Below are positions 53,011-64,000 of a stretch of DNA of 64,000 nt, in pieces. Below the pieces are notes generated by a model. It ran no database searches. It was given only the letters and a program-made list of their open reading frames with translations, and was not told where the DNA came from. Made by a program: the position numbers and the translations under genes. The number at the start of each line of letters is the position of its first letter. Position 1 is the first letter of the stretch. This stretch comes from Zasmidium citrigriseum. Lineage: Eukaryota; Ascomycota; Dothideomycetes; Mycosphaerellales; Mycosphaerellaceae. The stretch is from assembly GCA_002786025.1 (NCBI GenBank), contig NHNW01000003.1, positions 744,001 through 808,000 of the forward strand, in the 5' to 3' direction.

Positions 53011-53772
53011 ATGTCCGCCCCTACCACTGTGCTCATTACAGGAACTAAATCTGGCATTGGAAAAAGTCTTCTTGAGAAGTTCGCCCTACGGCCGAATCAC
53101 GCCGTCATTGCAGCTATCCGCGATGGAATTGACTCAGCGCCGGCTAAGGACCTCTCATCCACGCCGACTGGATCCGACAGTAAGGTCATTGTCGCCCAGT
53201 ACGACGCAGGGTCCGAATCTGCTGCAGAAGACCTTGTCGCTCACTTAGAGAGAAATCACGGCATTCGATCACTGGATATCGTGATTGCGAACGCCGGCAT
53301 TTTGAGGCACTCCAGCCTTGTCAAGGAAAGCAAGAGCGAGGACTTCATGGAACATTTTCGCATCAACACTGTCGGCCCAATCCTGCTCTACAAGGCTACA
53401 GCCGGGCTGCTGAACGCTTCAAAGCAGACGCCGAAGTTCCTGATTGTGTCATCGAATATTGGATCAAATGCGCAGATGGATTCCTATCCGATGCCGATTG
53501 CAGCTTATGGGGTGTCGAAAGCCGCTGTCAACTGGATTGCGGGCAAGATCCATAGAGAAGAGAAGGATATGGTAGTGATCCCTATTCAGCCTGGCTGGGT
53601 CCAAACAGCAATGGGAGAGCGTGCAGCTAAAGTTGCTGGCAAGACGGCAGATGATGTCCCTATCACAATCAAAGAAAGTGTTGAGGGTATTGTCAAAATG
53701 GTCGACAAATCGACGAAAGCCGAGCACAGTGGTAGATTTTGGGATCAGAAGGGAAACGAGTTGCCCTGGTAG
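53011..53772 (+). CDS. Short-chain dehydrogenase/reductase, C-factor/sniffer-like
   Basis: An intronless frame of 253 residues. Classical SDR elements are complete: TGTKSGIG (residues 10-17), an ANAGI motif after strand 4, NTVGP, SSNIGS and YGVSKAA (Tyr/Lys dyad), followed by PGWVQTAMG. It belongs to the same SDR subgroup as the spliced gene at 1617-2492, but lacks its introns. It is NAD(P)H-dependent by family, reducing a carbonyl; homologs include aflatoxin-pathway type ketoreductases, but the substrate is unknown here. It is cytosolic and could belong to the right-hand biosynthetic neighbourhood. Confidence 0.9.
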   Translation: MSAPTTVLITGTKSGIGKSLLEKFALRPNHAVIAAIRDGIDSAPAKDLSSTPTGSDSKVIVAQYDAGSESAAEDLVAHLERNHGIRSLDIVIANAGILRHSSLVKESKSEDFMEHFRINTVGPILLYKATAGLLNASKQTPKFLIVSSNIGSNAQMDSYPMPIAAYGVSKAAVNWIAGKIHREEKDMVVIPIQPGWVQTAMGERAAKVAGKTADDVPITIKESVEGIVKMVDKSTKAEHSGRFWDQKGNELPW

Positions 53773-54068
53773 TCAGAAGGGTTAGGGACTCTCAAGTATA
53801 CGGCGCAAAGACTGAAGCATCGTAGTCGCCGGCAAACAACTCATGCTCGTTGATGAGGAAAGAAACAATCTCTCCACAAAATGATCCACGTAAACATGAA
53901 CCTTTCGGAGGCCATCTGCATTAAAAATCTCATGATACATGTTTCATTTTTGTCAGGGCTAATGCGAGACAGGTTTCATTATTCCATTATCCATCCATAG
54001 CTGCACCCTGATCTTCTCACTTTTTTTCTGTCGTTACATCATCCAAGAATATATCTTCAGGAACAAGT

Positions 54069-54991
54069 CTATTTGTCACATGTAGTGAACTTGACATCGT
54101 CAAGCAGCAGCGACTGGGCCACTCCAGACACCTTCAACCCTCCCGGAGGAGAGAACTGGATGAGGGCAAACTGTATGTTGTCACAGCCCTGAATATCTCC
54201 GGAATAAGCCTGCTGCTGCGTTCCAAGGACCGTAGAAGGGTTGTACTGGAATTGTCGCGAGCAGATCTGCTGGGCATTGCTGACGGAGTTGTCGCTGCCC
54301 CGGTATCCCGTGACGGTAATATCGCACTGGGACGGCACCGAGAACTCGCTGCTGGCGGCAGTGACGCAGCCGAAGTAGAAGCTCTGGAGGCTGAAGCTTT
54401 GAGTTTGGGACTCCTCGTAGTTCGTGGTGATCATGGGGGTTCCGGCGAGCAACTCAGACTGGAGCCCGGTGCCTGCGTATCTGTTGTTGATTGTGAGCTT
54501 CTGCAAAGCGTGTGGAACTTCATTCCAGTATCGACTCAGTGTATCGATGAGAGGTCGGACTTACTTTGTGCCTGAATGTGGCAACACTTGTGGCACAGGA
54601 AGTTGAGTGGTCGCGGAGTCGACGAGGTTGAAGGATTGGAAGTACAGGCCGTTGTAGCCCTGGGGAATGGGCTGGATGGCGACGGCGGGAAGACCGGTCA
54701 AGTCGTCAAACTGTGTAAGAGAAGGCTAGCGTCAGCAGTTGTTCTGTTGTAACCAGCGCCCACTCTTCCTCGAGACACATCGGCGCCAGACACGGGCGGT
54801 GATTGAAGATGCAGCAGATGCGGCCATGCACTTACGTTGGCATTGTGCGACTTGAAGTTCTTGCACTGTGGAGCTGGAGCAGGCTGCTTTGGAGGCTGCT
54901 TCGAGGGAGGGCTCCACTTCGGGTACGGGTTGGCAATTGCACCAACGGCGTAGAGGGACGCGAGAGACAGGGGAAGGACGGCGGATCGCAT
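54069..54991 (-). CDS. Secreted protein of unknown function
   Basis: Exons 54991-54836, 54710-54565 and 54480-54069 give 237 residues. Introns are 54711-54835 (125 nt) and 54481-54564 (84 nt). In the second intron the nearer AG (TTTGCAG) would shift the frame; the AG at 54481-54482 restores GTKYAGTGLQSELLAG. A signal peptide (MRSAVLPLSLASLYAVGAIA) precedes a Pro/Lys-rich segment and C-K-N-F. The body is beta-rich, with SFSLQSFYFGCV and SQCDITVTGYRG, like the fungal secreted domain of that pattern. No catalytic motif is seen. Confidence 0.75.
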
Positions 54992-56286
54992 TTTGGGCTG
55001 TGAAGATGCTGAGAAGATGTCGTGAAAAAGTTGCGGCAATGGACGGCCTTGTGCGAGTTCAAGGTATATATGGCTTTGCAACACAGCTCGGTGGCTCGAG
55101 CCTCTGCTGCCGTTGAGGAGTATACCAGCGCCATTCCGTCATGGCTCAACATACTCGCAGGTAAGTTGATGTGTATTTCCTTGCTCAAGTTAGTGTCCGT
55201 GGGAAGTACGCCGCGCTCATCAGCTCTCGGCATCAGCCCAGATCTCTTGCAGAGCAGCTCTGCAGAGAGATCCCACGTTAGGATCGACTGTCAGAACCAG
55301 AGAGGAAGGAACTCCATGTGTATTCTTCGTTTCTGGTTAGTGCTCTCGGGAATGGTGTTCCGATTCTGAGGCTCTGGTACAGTATAAGGTTGCTAGATAC
55401 ATAACTTTGGCGCGCTATCTAGATACTAAGCATCATCGCGCTACGATCTGCGCCTGCTTAGCAAAAGTCTAGTACGAACAATGCCAATAATGACACTCGG
55501 GCGCAGAGCAGCGTAAATCGTGACTAAGAAATCTCCGCTACCATATGCGGGAGGGCTGGGGAAGTTTCGGCAAGAGGAAGCACAATCGGGAGCAGAATCA
55601 GTATCGACGAAGAAATGGTGGTCGGAAGCAGACTTCTCCGTGCGTTCCTATAGACACTGGAAAGCAGCGTAAGGCGCAGGGGAGAACGGTGTTCTATTCA
55701 GCGGTACTGCAATTTTGCCCATGTTGGTTAACGGCGCGGAGAGTGTTCGAAGTGCAGACAGCGATGCAACATGATCCCAACAACCCCGTGAATTCCTCAT
55801 CACAACTATGACGTGTCGAGATGGGGAATCGGAACTTTTACATGTGATGAGACTTTCATTGGCCCGTAGATGACATGTGCGGCTGGTGCAGCTGCAGGCG
55901 GCGCGGTCGAGATTCATGGTTGGTTGCGGCGAAACCTTTCCTTGACAAATCGGAGGCTCCTTCAGCCTTGCGCCTCTTTCAGTAGGTCCCAAACCAGACG
56001 ACGCCAGCCGCAGACCATGCAAATCACATGATTATTACAATCAGTGTCGCAAACTTGCACGAATTGTCTTTGAACGACGAAGAGAAAGTTATCCTCTCTG
56101 AGGGCCCATGGCATTTCGGTATTGCCTATGGTCTATCCGAGGATGGCCTCTGTAAGGGCTTCTTACACCATGTAAGCATTCGCACACGTGAGGACGCGAA
56201 AACATGTACAAATGTCACGCACTAGACTTTGAATGTTGCCAAGTAAGAGTCTGCCTGCATATGTGTGGAAAACTTTGGTAAAGCAC
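54992..56286. other. 1.3-kb intergenic region
   Basis: No gene is recognised. Weak frames at 55545-55811 and 55648-56022 oppose each other. Confidence 0.5.
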
Positions 56287-57054
56287 CTACGGACCAGGAT
56301 GGCCGTTCTCCTTCTCACTTGTGAGAGTTCTATTCAACGCTTCCGCCCCAGCAACGACAGTCTGCCCGCCTAATAAAGTCGCCAATTGGAAGACCTCCAT
56401 AATCTCTTCTGGAGTTGCTCCAAAGTCGAGCGCTTTTCGAATGTGGATCTTCAAGCCTGGCTCGAACAAGTGCGTCGTTGAAGAGTCAATGGCGCAGTAG
56501 ATGAGTTCTTTTTCCTTCAAGCTCAAGCCGGAATCCGCTCTCGTGAACGGCAGAGTGGTGTAGTTGGTATAGGCCTCGAAGAACTCAGGGGCAAGCTGCA
56601 ACACGGGATCAAATCTCTCGTTCCACCACTTCTTCTCCTGTACGAATGCACACTTTATGCGCTCTTGTTGTGGGGTCAAGGTCGAAGGTATTTGCTGGCC
56701 TCTCTCTTCCAAGGCTTCGGCCAGGAGAGGTGTCCCGATCGCCACTGCATGGACACCCAGAGCTGAGGAGAGCTCAAGTGTCTCGACAATTTGATTTGCT
56801 GTAGCACCAAACTTGATGGCCGCACGCACGTGTGCTGCTATTCCTGGTCTGTACAGGTGTGTGCATGAAGCGTCGATCGCGAGCAGGATCAGCTCTTGCA
56901 TCTTTCTACCGACAGCCTGTTTGGTGATTGGAACGGTTCGAAGTTTTATGTATGCCGCAAGATATGCAGGACAGTGTTCGAGAACACTTTCCCATGCTGG
57001 CGACCATTCTTCGCCGACTGAAATGAGAGCTGTCTTCAAGTCTTGGGCTGACAT
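56287..57054 (-). CDS. Double carboxymuconolactone-decarboxylase-domain protein
   Basis: An intronless frame of 255 residues. Two CMD/AhpD-like repeats are visible: residues about 25-110 with LILLAIDASCTHLYRPGIAAH...IKFGAT and about 155-245 with LIYCAIDSSTTHLFEPGLKIHIRKALDFGAT. The AhpD C-x-x-C is absent; only one Cys occurs in the first helix and none at the same site in the second. The family includes decarboxylases, peroxidase partners and aldolase-like enzymes, and double-domain fungal forms are found in biosynthetic clusters. The upstream region faces the FAD-monooxygenase gene. Confidence 0.85.
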   Translation of the reverse strand: MSAQDLKTALISVGEEWSPAWESVLEHCPAYLAAYIKLRTVPITKQAVGRKMQELILLAIDASCTHLYRPGIAAHVRAAIKFGATANQIVETLELSSALGVHAVAIGTPLLAEALEERGQQIPSTLTPQQERIKCAFVQEKKWWNERFDPVLQLAPEFFEAYTNYTTLPFTRADSGLSLKEKELIYCAIDSSTTHLFEPGLKIHIRKALDFGATPEEIMEVFQLATLLGGQTVVAGAEALNRTLTSEKENGHPGP

Positions 57055-57873
57055 CCTGGCCGTTGATCATGTAAGATCCAGTTGATTATGAGATTGTAGC
57101 AAAAGGCTGGTGCGGCGAGTCACGAAATGGTACTTCTCATGACCCTGGGAGAGCTTGTAGCTCTTCCATATATACTCTGCATCTCGAACCAATTATGAGG
57201 CGCTGTGCAGCTGGGAACCCACTTGGAAGGTTCGACAGCCGCCAGTCTTTCGGGAACAAACGAACGTCGGCCAGATCTTTGACCTGGCTTTGGATTGGTC
57301 CAGCATGATGGCGGCGCCAGACGGGATGCAATTAGCTCCAGTCCAAGCCGGGAATACTTGATAAAGCGCGATCGGGTCGTACTCCAGCACATAAATTCTC
57401 CCACGCAAATGCTAGCTCTTAGAAGTCTGTTTCAGTTACCAAGGCACACGTGTTGTGTGGTGAGTAAAAACATGAATATGCAGCCTTGCTGTGAAGTCGA
57501 CTTTGAGTTGGCACTAAACAAAAGCCGTTGAACCATGGACAGGGATCTGTCATTCACTTGCAGGACCATTGGACACTGGTCGCTGCCGCCGAGAACATCG
57601 AGATCGAAGCTAGCCTGAACTAGAAAATGAAGAAGAATCGGAGAATATCGTGCAGACACTGACAGTGCAGATCTCCAAGTCGATGGACCTGCAGATCGAA
57701 GTCACTCTTTCCCTCGATCTGCATCTGCAAAACCACGATATTGCGTCATCACAAAACAGAAACAACGACATGCACCCTTGGCGGTGTCAACGGATTGGTC
57801 TTCTTCCGTTGATGTCGATTTCATGTAGCATCCAGCCTCTCACCACCCCATTGGTATCACCATCACCTGGACC
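57055..57873. promoter_or_regulatory. Divergent promoter region of CMD and FAD-monooxygenase genes
   Basis: It covers 819 bases between the two start codons with no supported gene. A shared control region is likely but no site is recognised. Confidence 0.4.
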
Positions 57874-60297
57874 ATGTCGCGAAAAGCACGCCTGAAGGTC
57901 ATCATCGTTGGAGGAGGCATTGCCGGCCTGGCACTTGCCAACTGCCTCCAGCACACTGACATAGACTTCGTCGTTATCGAGAAACGAGAATCGCTTGACC
58001 CGGAGACTGGCGCTTCCATTGGCATTCTTCCAAATGGCGCTCGGGTTCTGGATCAAATCGACTGCTATGAGGATCTGCTCAAAGCCACAGCCAGTATGAA
58101 GACTTCCGGGAGTCACAGACATGATGGCAGCCTCATCGGGAAGGTTTCTGACTCGTTGCAATTGATGCACGTCCGGTATGTGTTCTCCGAGCCTCATATG
58201 TGACCTCTTGCAAAGCAACTGACAAGTTAAGGACTGGCTACGCTGTTATGTTTCTGGAGCGCACGAAATTGCTGCGGATCCTTGCCAGCCACATTCAAGA
58301 CCACAGCCGAATCATGCTCAATACTTCAGTACGCACAATAGAGGAAACGTCAGATCGTGTCACGGTCAAATGTGACGATGGAAGAACTGTGGCAGGAGAT
58401 ATCGTTGTCGGAGCGGATGGCACATACAGCTTCGCAAGACATGAGATGTGGCGACACGCAGACATCCTTGGACAGGGGAAAATGTTCGACGATGACCGTC
58501 ATGGTAAGGCAGTGCTGCCCAGTAGTCATGTTGTGGCTAATGTCCTCCAGCCATGTCTGCCGAATACAAGTGTATATTTGGTATATCGACCAGTATCCCT
58601 GGCATGGAGACTGGACAAACGGATCGTACTTTTGCCAAGGACATGTCTACTCTATCATACGTCGGCAAAGAGGGCAAGGTGTTCTGGTTCGTATTTGCAA
58701 AGATGGATAGAGTCTACCGTTATCCAGACATCCCTCGATTCACGCAAGAAGACGCCGCTGCCCTCATGGAGAGAATCGGCGGACTGGCAATCAGAGAGAA
58801 CGGCTCAGTGACCGTTCAAGATCTCTATCAAGCACGCCAGACGTGCCAACTCGTTGCCATTGAGGAAGCGGCGTACCAACACTGGAGCCATGGGCGGTTT
58901 GTCTGTCTTGGAGACTCGATTCACAAGATGACAGCAAATCTCGGAGCCGGCGCCTCATCCGCACTTGAGAGTGCCGCCGCTCTCGCCAACGTTCTGGTCT
59001 CTCTCGACGGGCGAGGATCATCGGTCCCCCTTTCTTCCATTCAAAACGCCTTCAAGACCTATCAAGACACCCGATCTCTGCGAGTTTCCCGAGCCATGGC
59101 ATTCTCGAATGCTCTCACCAGAGTTCAGGCTCTGAAAGGGACGCGCGAGTACATCTATACCCACTACATTGCACCCAGATCGGAAGACTCCGCTGCTGAA
59201 TCGTTCTCCGACTTTGTGATTGGTGCCGAGAAGGTCGATTTCCTGCCCATACCATCAAGATCTCTGGAGGGCACTATGCCGTTCAATAGGAAGCAGGGTT
59301 GGGGCTACGAGTCGAACAAGAAAGACCGGGTTTCGAGAGCCTTACCGATGGTTGGTCTCGCCCTGGTGGCTTTGTGCTTCAAGGTTGCCCGCAACTACAG
59401 CAACGATCGTCCTGCCCTGCCTGGCGGAACATTTATGGGATTTCTACCGCTGGCTGAAGACTTGCCGTCATATGATGTTCTCTACGGCGTGTGGCTTCTG
59501 GAAGCCATCCGCTCCATCAATAAGGGAACGCCGTTGCAGATGTAAGTCTGAAAAAGATTGAAATCTATTAAATTTGCACTGACTTTTAGTGAAAAAGGTC
59601 TACCATCATTGGCATCTTCGCGATCTCTCTGGGATACGAGGTCGTCGGTCCCCTCTACCTGTGCCTGCTATACGTGTATTCACCGATCGAGAAATTTCGA
59701 GCATCAGACAACCGTCTCACGAATATGTCCTACACCGTTACCGTGGCTCCCCTCCTGACTGCTTCCAGCATTCTTCCGCGAGTCTTGCTCCAGGCATCGC
59801 ATTTGGTCGGACCATCCTCATGGATACTTCAGCGTATGCCGTATATCATTGGCGCAGGACAGTTCCTTCTTGCATACTCTGTCGTTCCAAACACACAACA
59901 GTTCGATCGACTCTGGAACGTGCGCAGAGATGTGCCTTGGATTCGAGCAACAATACAGCTACTTATCGCTACATCTGTCATCAGCCGCACATATCTTCTG
60001 GCAAGCGCAGTTCTGGAGAAACAGCTCGGTGCAATTTGGGGACTGCTAGGCAACGAGGTCGCCTTTTCAGCGAGCGTTGTATTCTGGTTGATTCTCGTCA
60101 ATCGAGATTTCCGCGAGGCAGGCATGTCAAGCCTCGGATGGGCACGTGAAGTTTTGATGTGCGCTGGAATCGCCATCGTAATGGGTCCCAATGCCTTGCT
60201 CGGGCTCGGATGGCTTTGGAGAGAGGGCATTATCCTCGAGAAGAGACACAAAGATGCAACGGTCGACCGCTCCGGAAAGGTCGGATATGCTGCTTGA
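57874..60297 (+). CDS. FAD-dependent monooxygenase fused to a multi-pass membrane domain
   Basis: Four exons (57874-58175, 58232-58503, 58551-59541, 59598-60297) give 754 residues. The FAD part is complete: VIIVGGGIAGLALA (residues 9-22), the DG motif VVGADGTYS (about 161) and CLGDSIHKMTANLGAG (about 312). It is PaxM/group A type. After a splice at PLQM|STIIG, the fourth exon adds a ~230-residue hydrophobic domain with about six helices and the conserved-looking YSPIEKF, FDRLWNVRRDVPW. The acceptor at 59597 is needed; the nearer TTTTAG would shift the frame. The function of the membrane part is not known; it may localise the enzyme or act on the same substrate. Confidence 0.85.
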
Positions 60298-60533
60298 TCA
60301 GCGACGTACCACGTCGTGCTGTGTCTGAACCAGTGCAAAACGTTAGAATTTCCTAACTTGGGCAATGACTTCAAGGAAAGATTACAAAGCTTTTGTTGTG
60401 CGCTGTGGCCACCGCGAGGTCAAACGTCCTCTTCAAGACAAGACTTCAAAAGGCTGTAGCACTTTTTGCAACTTTGAACCTGCAAGTCTTGATTTTCGAC
60501 GTTCGGGAGTACAACCAGAATGTTCGAAACGTC

Positions 60534-61679
60534 ATGTCGACTTCTCTTGTGCTTCTCACTGGTGCGACTGGGCATCTAGGCTTCAAGGTGCTTCTGTTGG
60601 CTCTTCAAGCGGGATACAGAGTACGAGCGGCGATTCGAAAGCCAGAGCAAGAAGCTGAAATCCAGAGTATTAAGTCTTTGCAGCCATATGTACAGGGGTT
60701 GGAGTTCGTTGTGGTTGATACCATCACAAGAGAGGGCGCCTACATCCATGCCGTGCAATCGGTCGATTACGTTATTCACTGCGCTTCTCCAATTGCTAGC
60801 AATGAGAAGAATCAAGGAGTGAGTCGATTTGCAAACAGATTATGTGATCGAACGTAGCTGATCAAAGCCGAAGGACACATGGTCGGAGCTCTTCTTCGAT
60901 CCTGCTATACATGGCACGCTTAGCATACTCGAAGCCGCATCGAGATCACCATCGGTCAAACGAGTTGTCGTCACATTAAGCATCGTCTGCATCGACAGCT
61001 GGGACAAGGGAGAAAAAAGAGGTCGTAAGCATGCCTTCTGATCTACCTCCACCGCAGCCAACCCTGGGACCAACAATTTAAAGCTCATGACCTGAGAATC
61101 CCTCCAACGAGATCTGCTGCCGACCTCACCACAAGCCGTGTTGAAGCGTATGCACTGTCGAAGATCTTTGCCCGTGCTGCGGCGACAGACTACATGAAGA
61201 CTCATGATCCCTCTTTCGACTTGATTCGGATCACTTCTGGCTACATTCAAGGCGCGGACGAGTTGAACGAAACGATTGCAGACGTCAGAAATGGATCGAA
61301 CAACGCTCTCATGCAAGTGGCCTTGGGCGAAAAGATCCCAGGGCCGAAGCTTACAGCCCAGGTGCTGCTCGAAGATGTAGCAAGAGCTCATGTTGTCAGC
61401 TTGTCGGAGATTGTGAAGACTACAGGACCAGGGACAAACTTTATCGTTGCCGGGAATGGTGGGAAGGGTATTCCGTGGAGTGAGATCGGGGTTGAGATTC
61501 GGGAGACTTTTGTTCGAGAGGTGCAACAGGGTATATTAAAGCCTGTGACTGAACAAGAAAGCTTGCTCACATCGTTCGATGTGCAGCCGAGTGAGCAAGC
61601 CTTCGGATTTCGATTTGCCGGAAAGAAGGAAATGGTGGAAAGCGTTGTTGGTCAATATCTTACATTGACTTTGTCCTGA
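60534..61679 (+). CDS. NADPH-dependent reductase, DFR/3beta-HSD-like (extended SDR)
   Basis: Exons 60534-60818, 60868-61024 and 61084-61679 give 345 residues. Introns are 60819-60867 and 61025-61083. The Rossmann motif LLTGATGHLGFKV opens the protein, VIHCASPI lies after strand 4, and the catalytic YALSK falls in the third exon. Dihydroflavonol-4-reductase-like ketoreductases of fungi have this length. The second donor could be GTCGTA four bases earlier; GTAAGC is preferred. It follows the FAD monooxygenase by 236 bases on the same strand, so co-regulation is plausible. The substrate is not known. Confidence 0.85.
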
Positions 61680-62201
61680 GAACTATCTCAAGCTTGCACC
61701 AAAAGAGCCGGGATTTGATAATGACGCCTGCCATCGAGATACATTTGAAGTTTCGACGACAGGGGCCTCGAAGAAGCAAGGCTGCAGCCTCGAGCATAGT
61801 AAGCCAGGTCGCTAGAAGACGGCCGGCTCAAAGCAACTAACATTGAATCGCATCGTCAGAACTCGTCACTAGTCACAAACTTCATGTATAACAACACGTT
61901 CTTCATTTATATAGTGAAGGTCTAACTTGTGTTCGTTTAGCATGCAATCTCATTGGTCAGCTACCGAGGTCGAATGCTCGGCCGCCTTGCCGCTTTTTAC
62001 CGGGAACTTTGAGACACACAAGCCAGTCTGACAACCGACGTCATCTTAAAGCTTTTCCTCCTCAGCCCAGGAGACCGGGAGACGAGGACAACATCAGCGG
62101 TACTCCCCAAGCAAGACTGGACTGCGCGTCCTGTCGTTCAGCTATCCCGACCATTTGCGGGCGTATCCGGCTGGAATTTGAAGCCTGACAGGGGCCACAG
62201 C
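61680..62201. other. Intergenic, no gene seen
   Basis: Promoter side of the Zn2Cys6 gene. No other feature was seen. Confidence 0.5.
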
Positions 62202-64000
62202 ATGACGATCCCGGTTGTGCGGAAGAGAGCGAAGAAGCCGAAGGTGAAGACCGGGTGCTTGACTTGCAGGTTAGTCCCCTCGGAGCAATTGAGGGGGCGC
62301 TCGACTGACATATGTGTAGAGCAAGGCATCTGAAATGCGACGAGCAACGACCTGTACGGCGGATGTACATAAATAAGCCTTCGCCCAGCACTGATCTCAT
62401 CACAGGTCTGCCGTAGATGCCTGGCGGCCAACAAGGAGTGTGTGGGCTTACCGCCCCTGAAGCCTCCCAACCAGAGCCTGATCTTGCCGAAGCAGAAATC
62501 CGAAGGACTGCCGGTCGATATTATCTCAAGGCCGTCAATGACATCCCTAGAAATAAACGACTACGATGCATTCGCGTACGATTTCTTCCGACGGCATACA
62601 GTCAAGATATTACCTGGAAGCTCATGGAACCTTTCGTGGGAACGATTGGCACTTCAGGCAGGCGACTACGAGCCGTCCGTTACTCAGGCCGCCATTGCAC
62701 TTGGTTCAATACACAGAGCCATGGGTTCCGATGATGGCCCAATGATCGATCCGAACCAGTACGACCTGGCGCTACGGCAGTACAGTAAAGCTATGCGTCA
62801 ATTGCAATCGTACTTGAGATCTTGCGGACAGAATTGGTCGGATTCAAGCATCGAAGTCGTCCTCCTAACGTCGCTACTATTCTTCTGCTTCGAGCTGTTG
62901 CACAACGAATCTGCTCTGGCAACCGTGCATCTGCGAAACGGCCTCCGCATCCTGTACGAGCGAACGCAAAAGTCCGAACAGCCTATAGGCTTGCAAGTAC
63001 TTTCTGGCCCTAAGAGCAAGCAAAAACGAAGCGTCCGAGTAAAATCAACCCCTTTGACAAACATGGACATCTTAATGCAGGCATTCGTGCGACTCGGAGG
63101 CGATCTCACGACGTCTGGTGACGAAGGACCCTACCTTTCCCCGATCTACGAAGAGACAATTCCGTCGTCGTTCCTGTCAATCGACGAAGCCATGGTCAGC
63201 CTCGACGCGATAGCAACAGCGGCTCACGATCTGGTTCAGGATATCATTTCACTAGCATCCAAATTTCTGACCCTTGAGCGGGAGAATTTCTGGATGATGG
63301 ACGAGGACATGCGGAATTGCCTGTCAAGCGCATACTCGAGGTCGATCAACATCGGAACGGAATACGAAGGACGACTACACAGACTGAAGGACCGGCTGCG
63401 CCAATGGAAGGCTGCTTGTGAGTGGCTGTCCATGTCTGAGCAGAGACCTTCAGGGTACTTGCTGTGCCAAATCCAGTTCTTCTACGTCTGGTTCATCGTC
63501 ATGAGCCGACGAGATGCCAACGAGATGCTCGTTGATCGCTTTACAGACGAGTTCGATCACATTGTCAAGCTGGCAGAACAGTATGTGGCGTTACATAGTG
63601 AAGGACCATCAGGCGCGAGCAAGGAGCACCCGTCAGACGCCAATCCACGATCGATGCGGATTGGGCAACTCTTCACTGTGGGGACGGATGTGGTACCATG
63701 CATTGCCATGATTGCCATGAGATGTCGAGACACTGCGATCAGGCGGCGGTGTCTCAATCTTTTGAAGGCGATCAATCTGCAAGGCGTGATGGATAGTGGC
63801 TACTTGGCCGCTTTTATCCACATTGCTGCGGACTTTGAAGAAGATCGAGCAAGAGCAATCACTGGGAAACCTGCCGGCGTCGACCTACTGTGTTGCGAAG
63901 TTCCCGAAGCAGCACGACTCATTGAGATCGAACTATCGCCCATGAACTTCAAGACGGAACGGCCTAGTGCTGGAAAGGCAAATATCGGCCGAATGGTGTA
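62202..64000 (+). CDS. Zn2Cys6 transcription factor, 3' end outside window
   Basis: Exons 62202-62269, 62320-62353 and 62406 onward; introns 62270-62319 and 62354-62405. The third exon is open to base 64000, so at least 565 residues are seen and no stop is reached. The binuclear zinc cluster is split over the exons: GCLTC, RARHLKCD, RPVCRRCLAANKEC, i.e. Cys 19, 22, 29, 36, 39, 46. It is preceded by a basic KRAKKPKVK stretch. The rest is the helical fungal-specific middle region with a central LLFFCFELLHNE. Such regulators often control the genes beside them; here that would be the reductase, monooxygenase and CMD genes. Confidence 0.9.

Noticed and set aside
62417..62734. Plus-strand frame starting MPGGQQGV
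   Set aside because: A shadow in another frame of the Zn2Cys6 third exon, which stays open to the window end.
1..64000. tRNA, rRNA, CRISPR, operons or prokaryotic signals
   Set aside because: None seen by eye; short spliced introns and fungal families show a eukaryotic nuclear sequence. A tRNA scan was not possible here.

Overview
The window is nuclear DNA of a filamentous ascomycete, most likely a Dothideomycete-type fungus. The class is inferred from gene content and is not proven. About 27 protein genes lie on both strands without operons. Most are split by short introns (45 to 66 nt, a few longer) with GT-AG ends and CTGAC or CTAAC branch sites. Typical fungal families are present: TAF11, ribosomal protein L4, a cluster-type chitin-synthase-like GT2, Zn2Cys6 and C2H2 regulators, a MYND protein, DUF6604, P450, SDR and a fungal-type FAD monooxygenase. 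Exon joins were worked out by hand and checked for reading phase. Start codons are true ATGs except where a gene runs off the window.

Layout. 1-5 kb: a C2H2-like protein cut by the left edge, an SDR and a weak hypothetical ORF. 5-13 kb: a secreted Cys protein, a royal-jelly/yellow-like secreted protein, an RNase T2 and an intronless DUF6604 protein. 13-18.5 kb: a membrane-anchored aspartyl-protease-like protein lacking the usual catalytic motifs, a mucin-like surface protein and a C2H2 regulator. 19-25.6 kb: a processive GT2 synthase divergent from a UDP-sugar 6-dehydrogenase, followed by a GH18 chitinase. This resembles a nucleotide-sugar oxidation plus polymer synthesis module and is the strongest candidate system here. 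25.8-31.4 kb: an NmrA-like protein, ribosomal protein L4 and a type II membrane protein. 34-40.7 kb: a secreted Cys-rich LAS-peptidase-like protein, a divergent pair of M14-clan secreted enzymes, and TAF11.

31.4-43 kb also holds most of the repeats: a 70-bp tandem repeat, two 154-bp MITE copies in opposite orientation with TA at both ends, decayed tandem copies of the junction between two convergent genes, and three broken copies of a UFD1-like coding segment with no intact UFD1 gene in the window.

43-51.7 kb: a GFA-family protein, a type B carboxylesterase, a MYND protein, a P450, and a GH13 alpha-glucosidase interrupted by an in-frame TAG. 53-64 kb: an SDR, a secreted protein, a double-CMD protein, a FAD monooxygenase fused to a multi-pass membrane domain, a DFR-like reductase and a Zn2Cys6 regulator cut by the right edge. 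The last four look like the flank of a biosynthetic cluster whose backbone gene is not in view.
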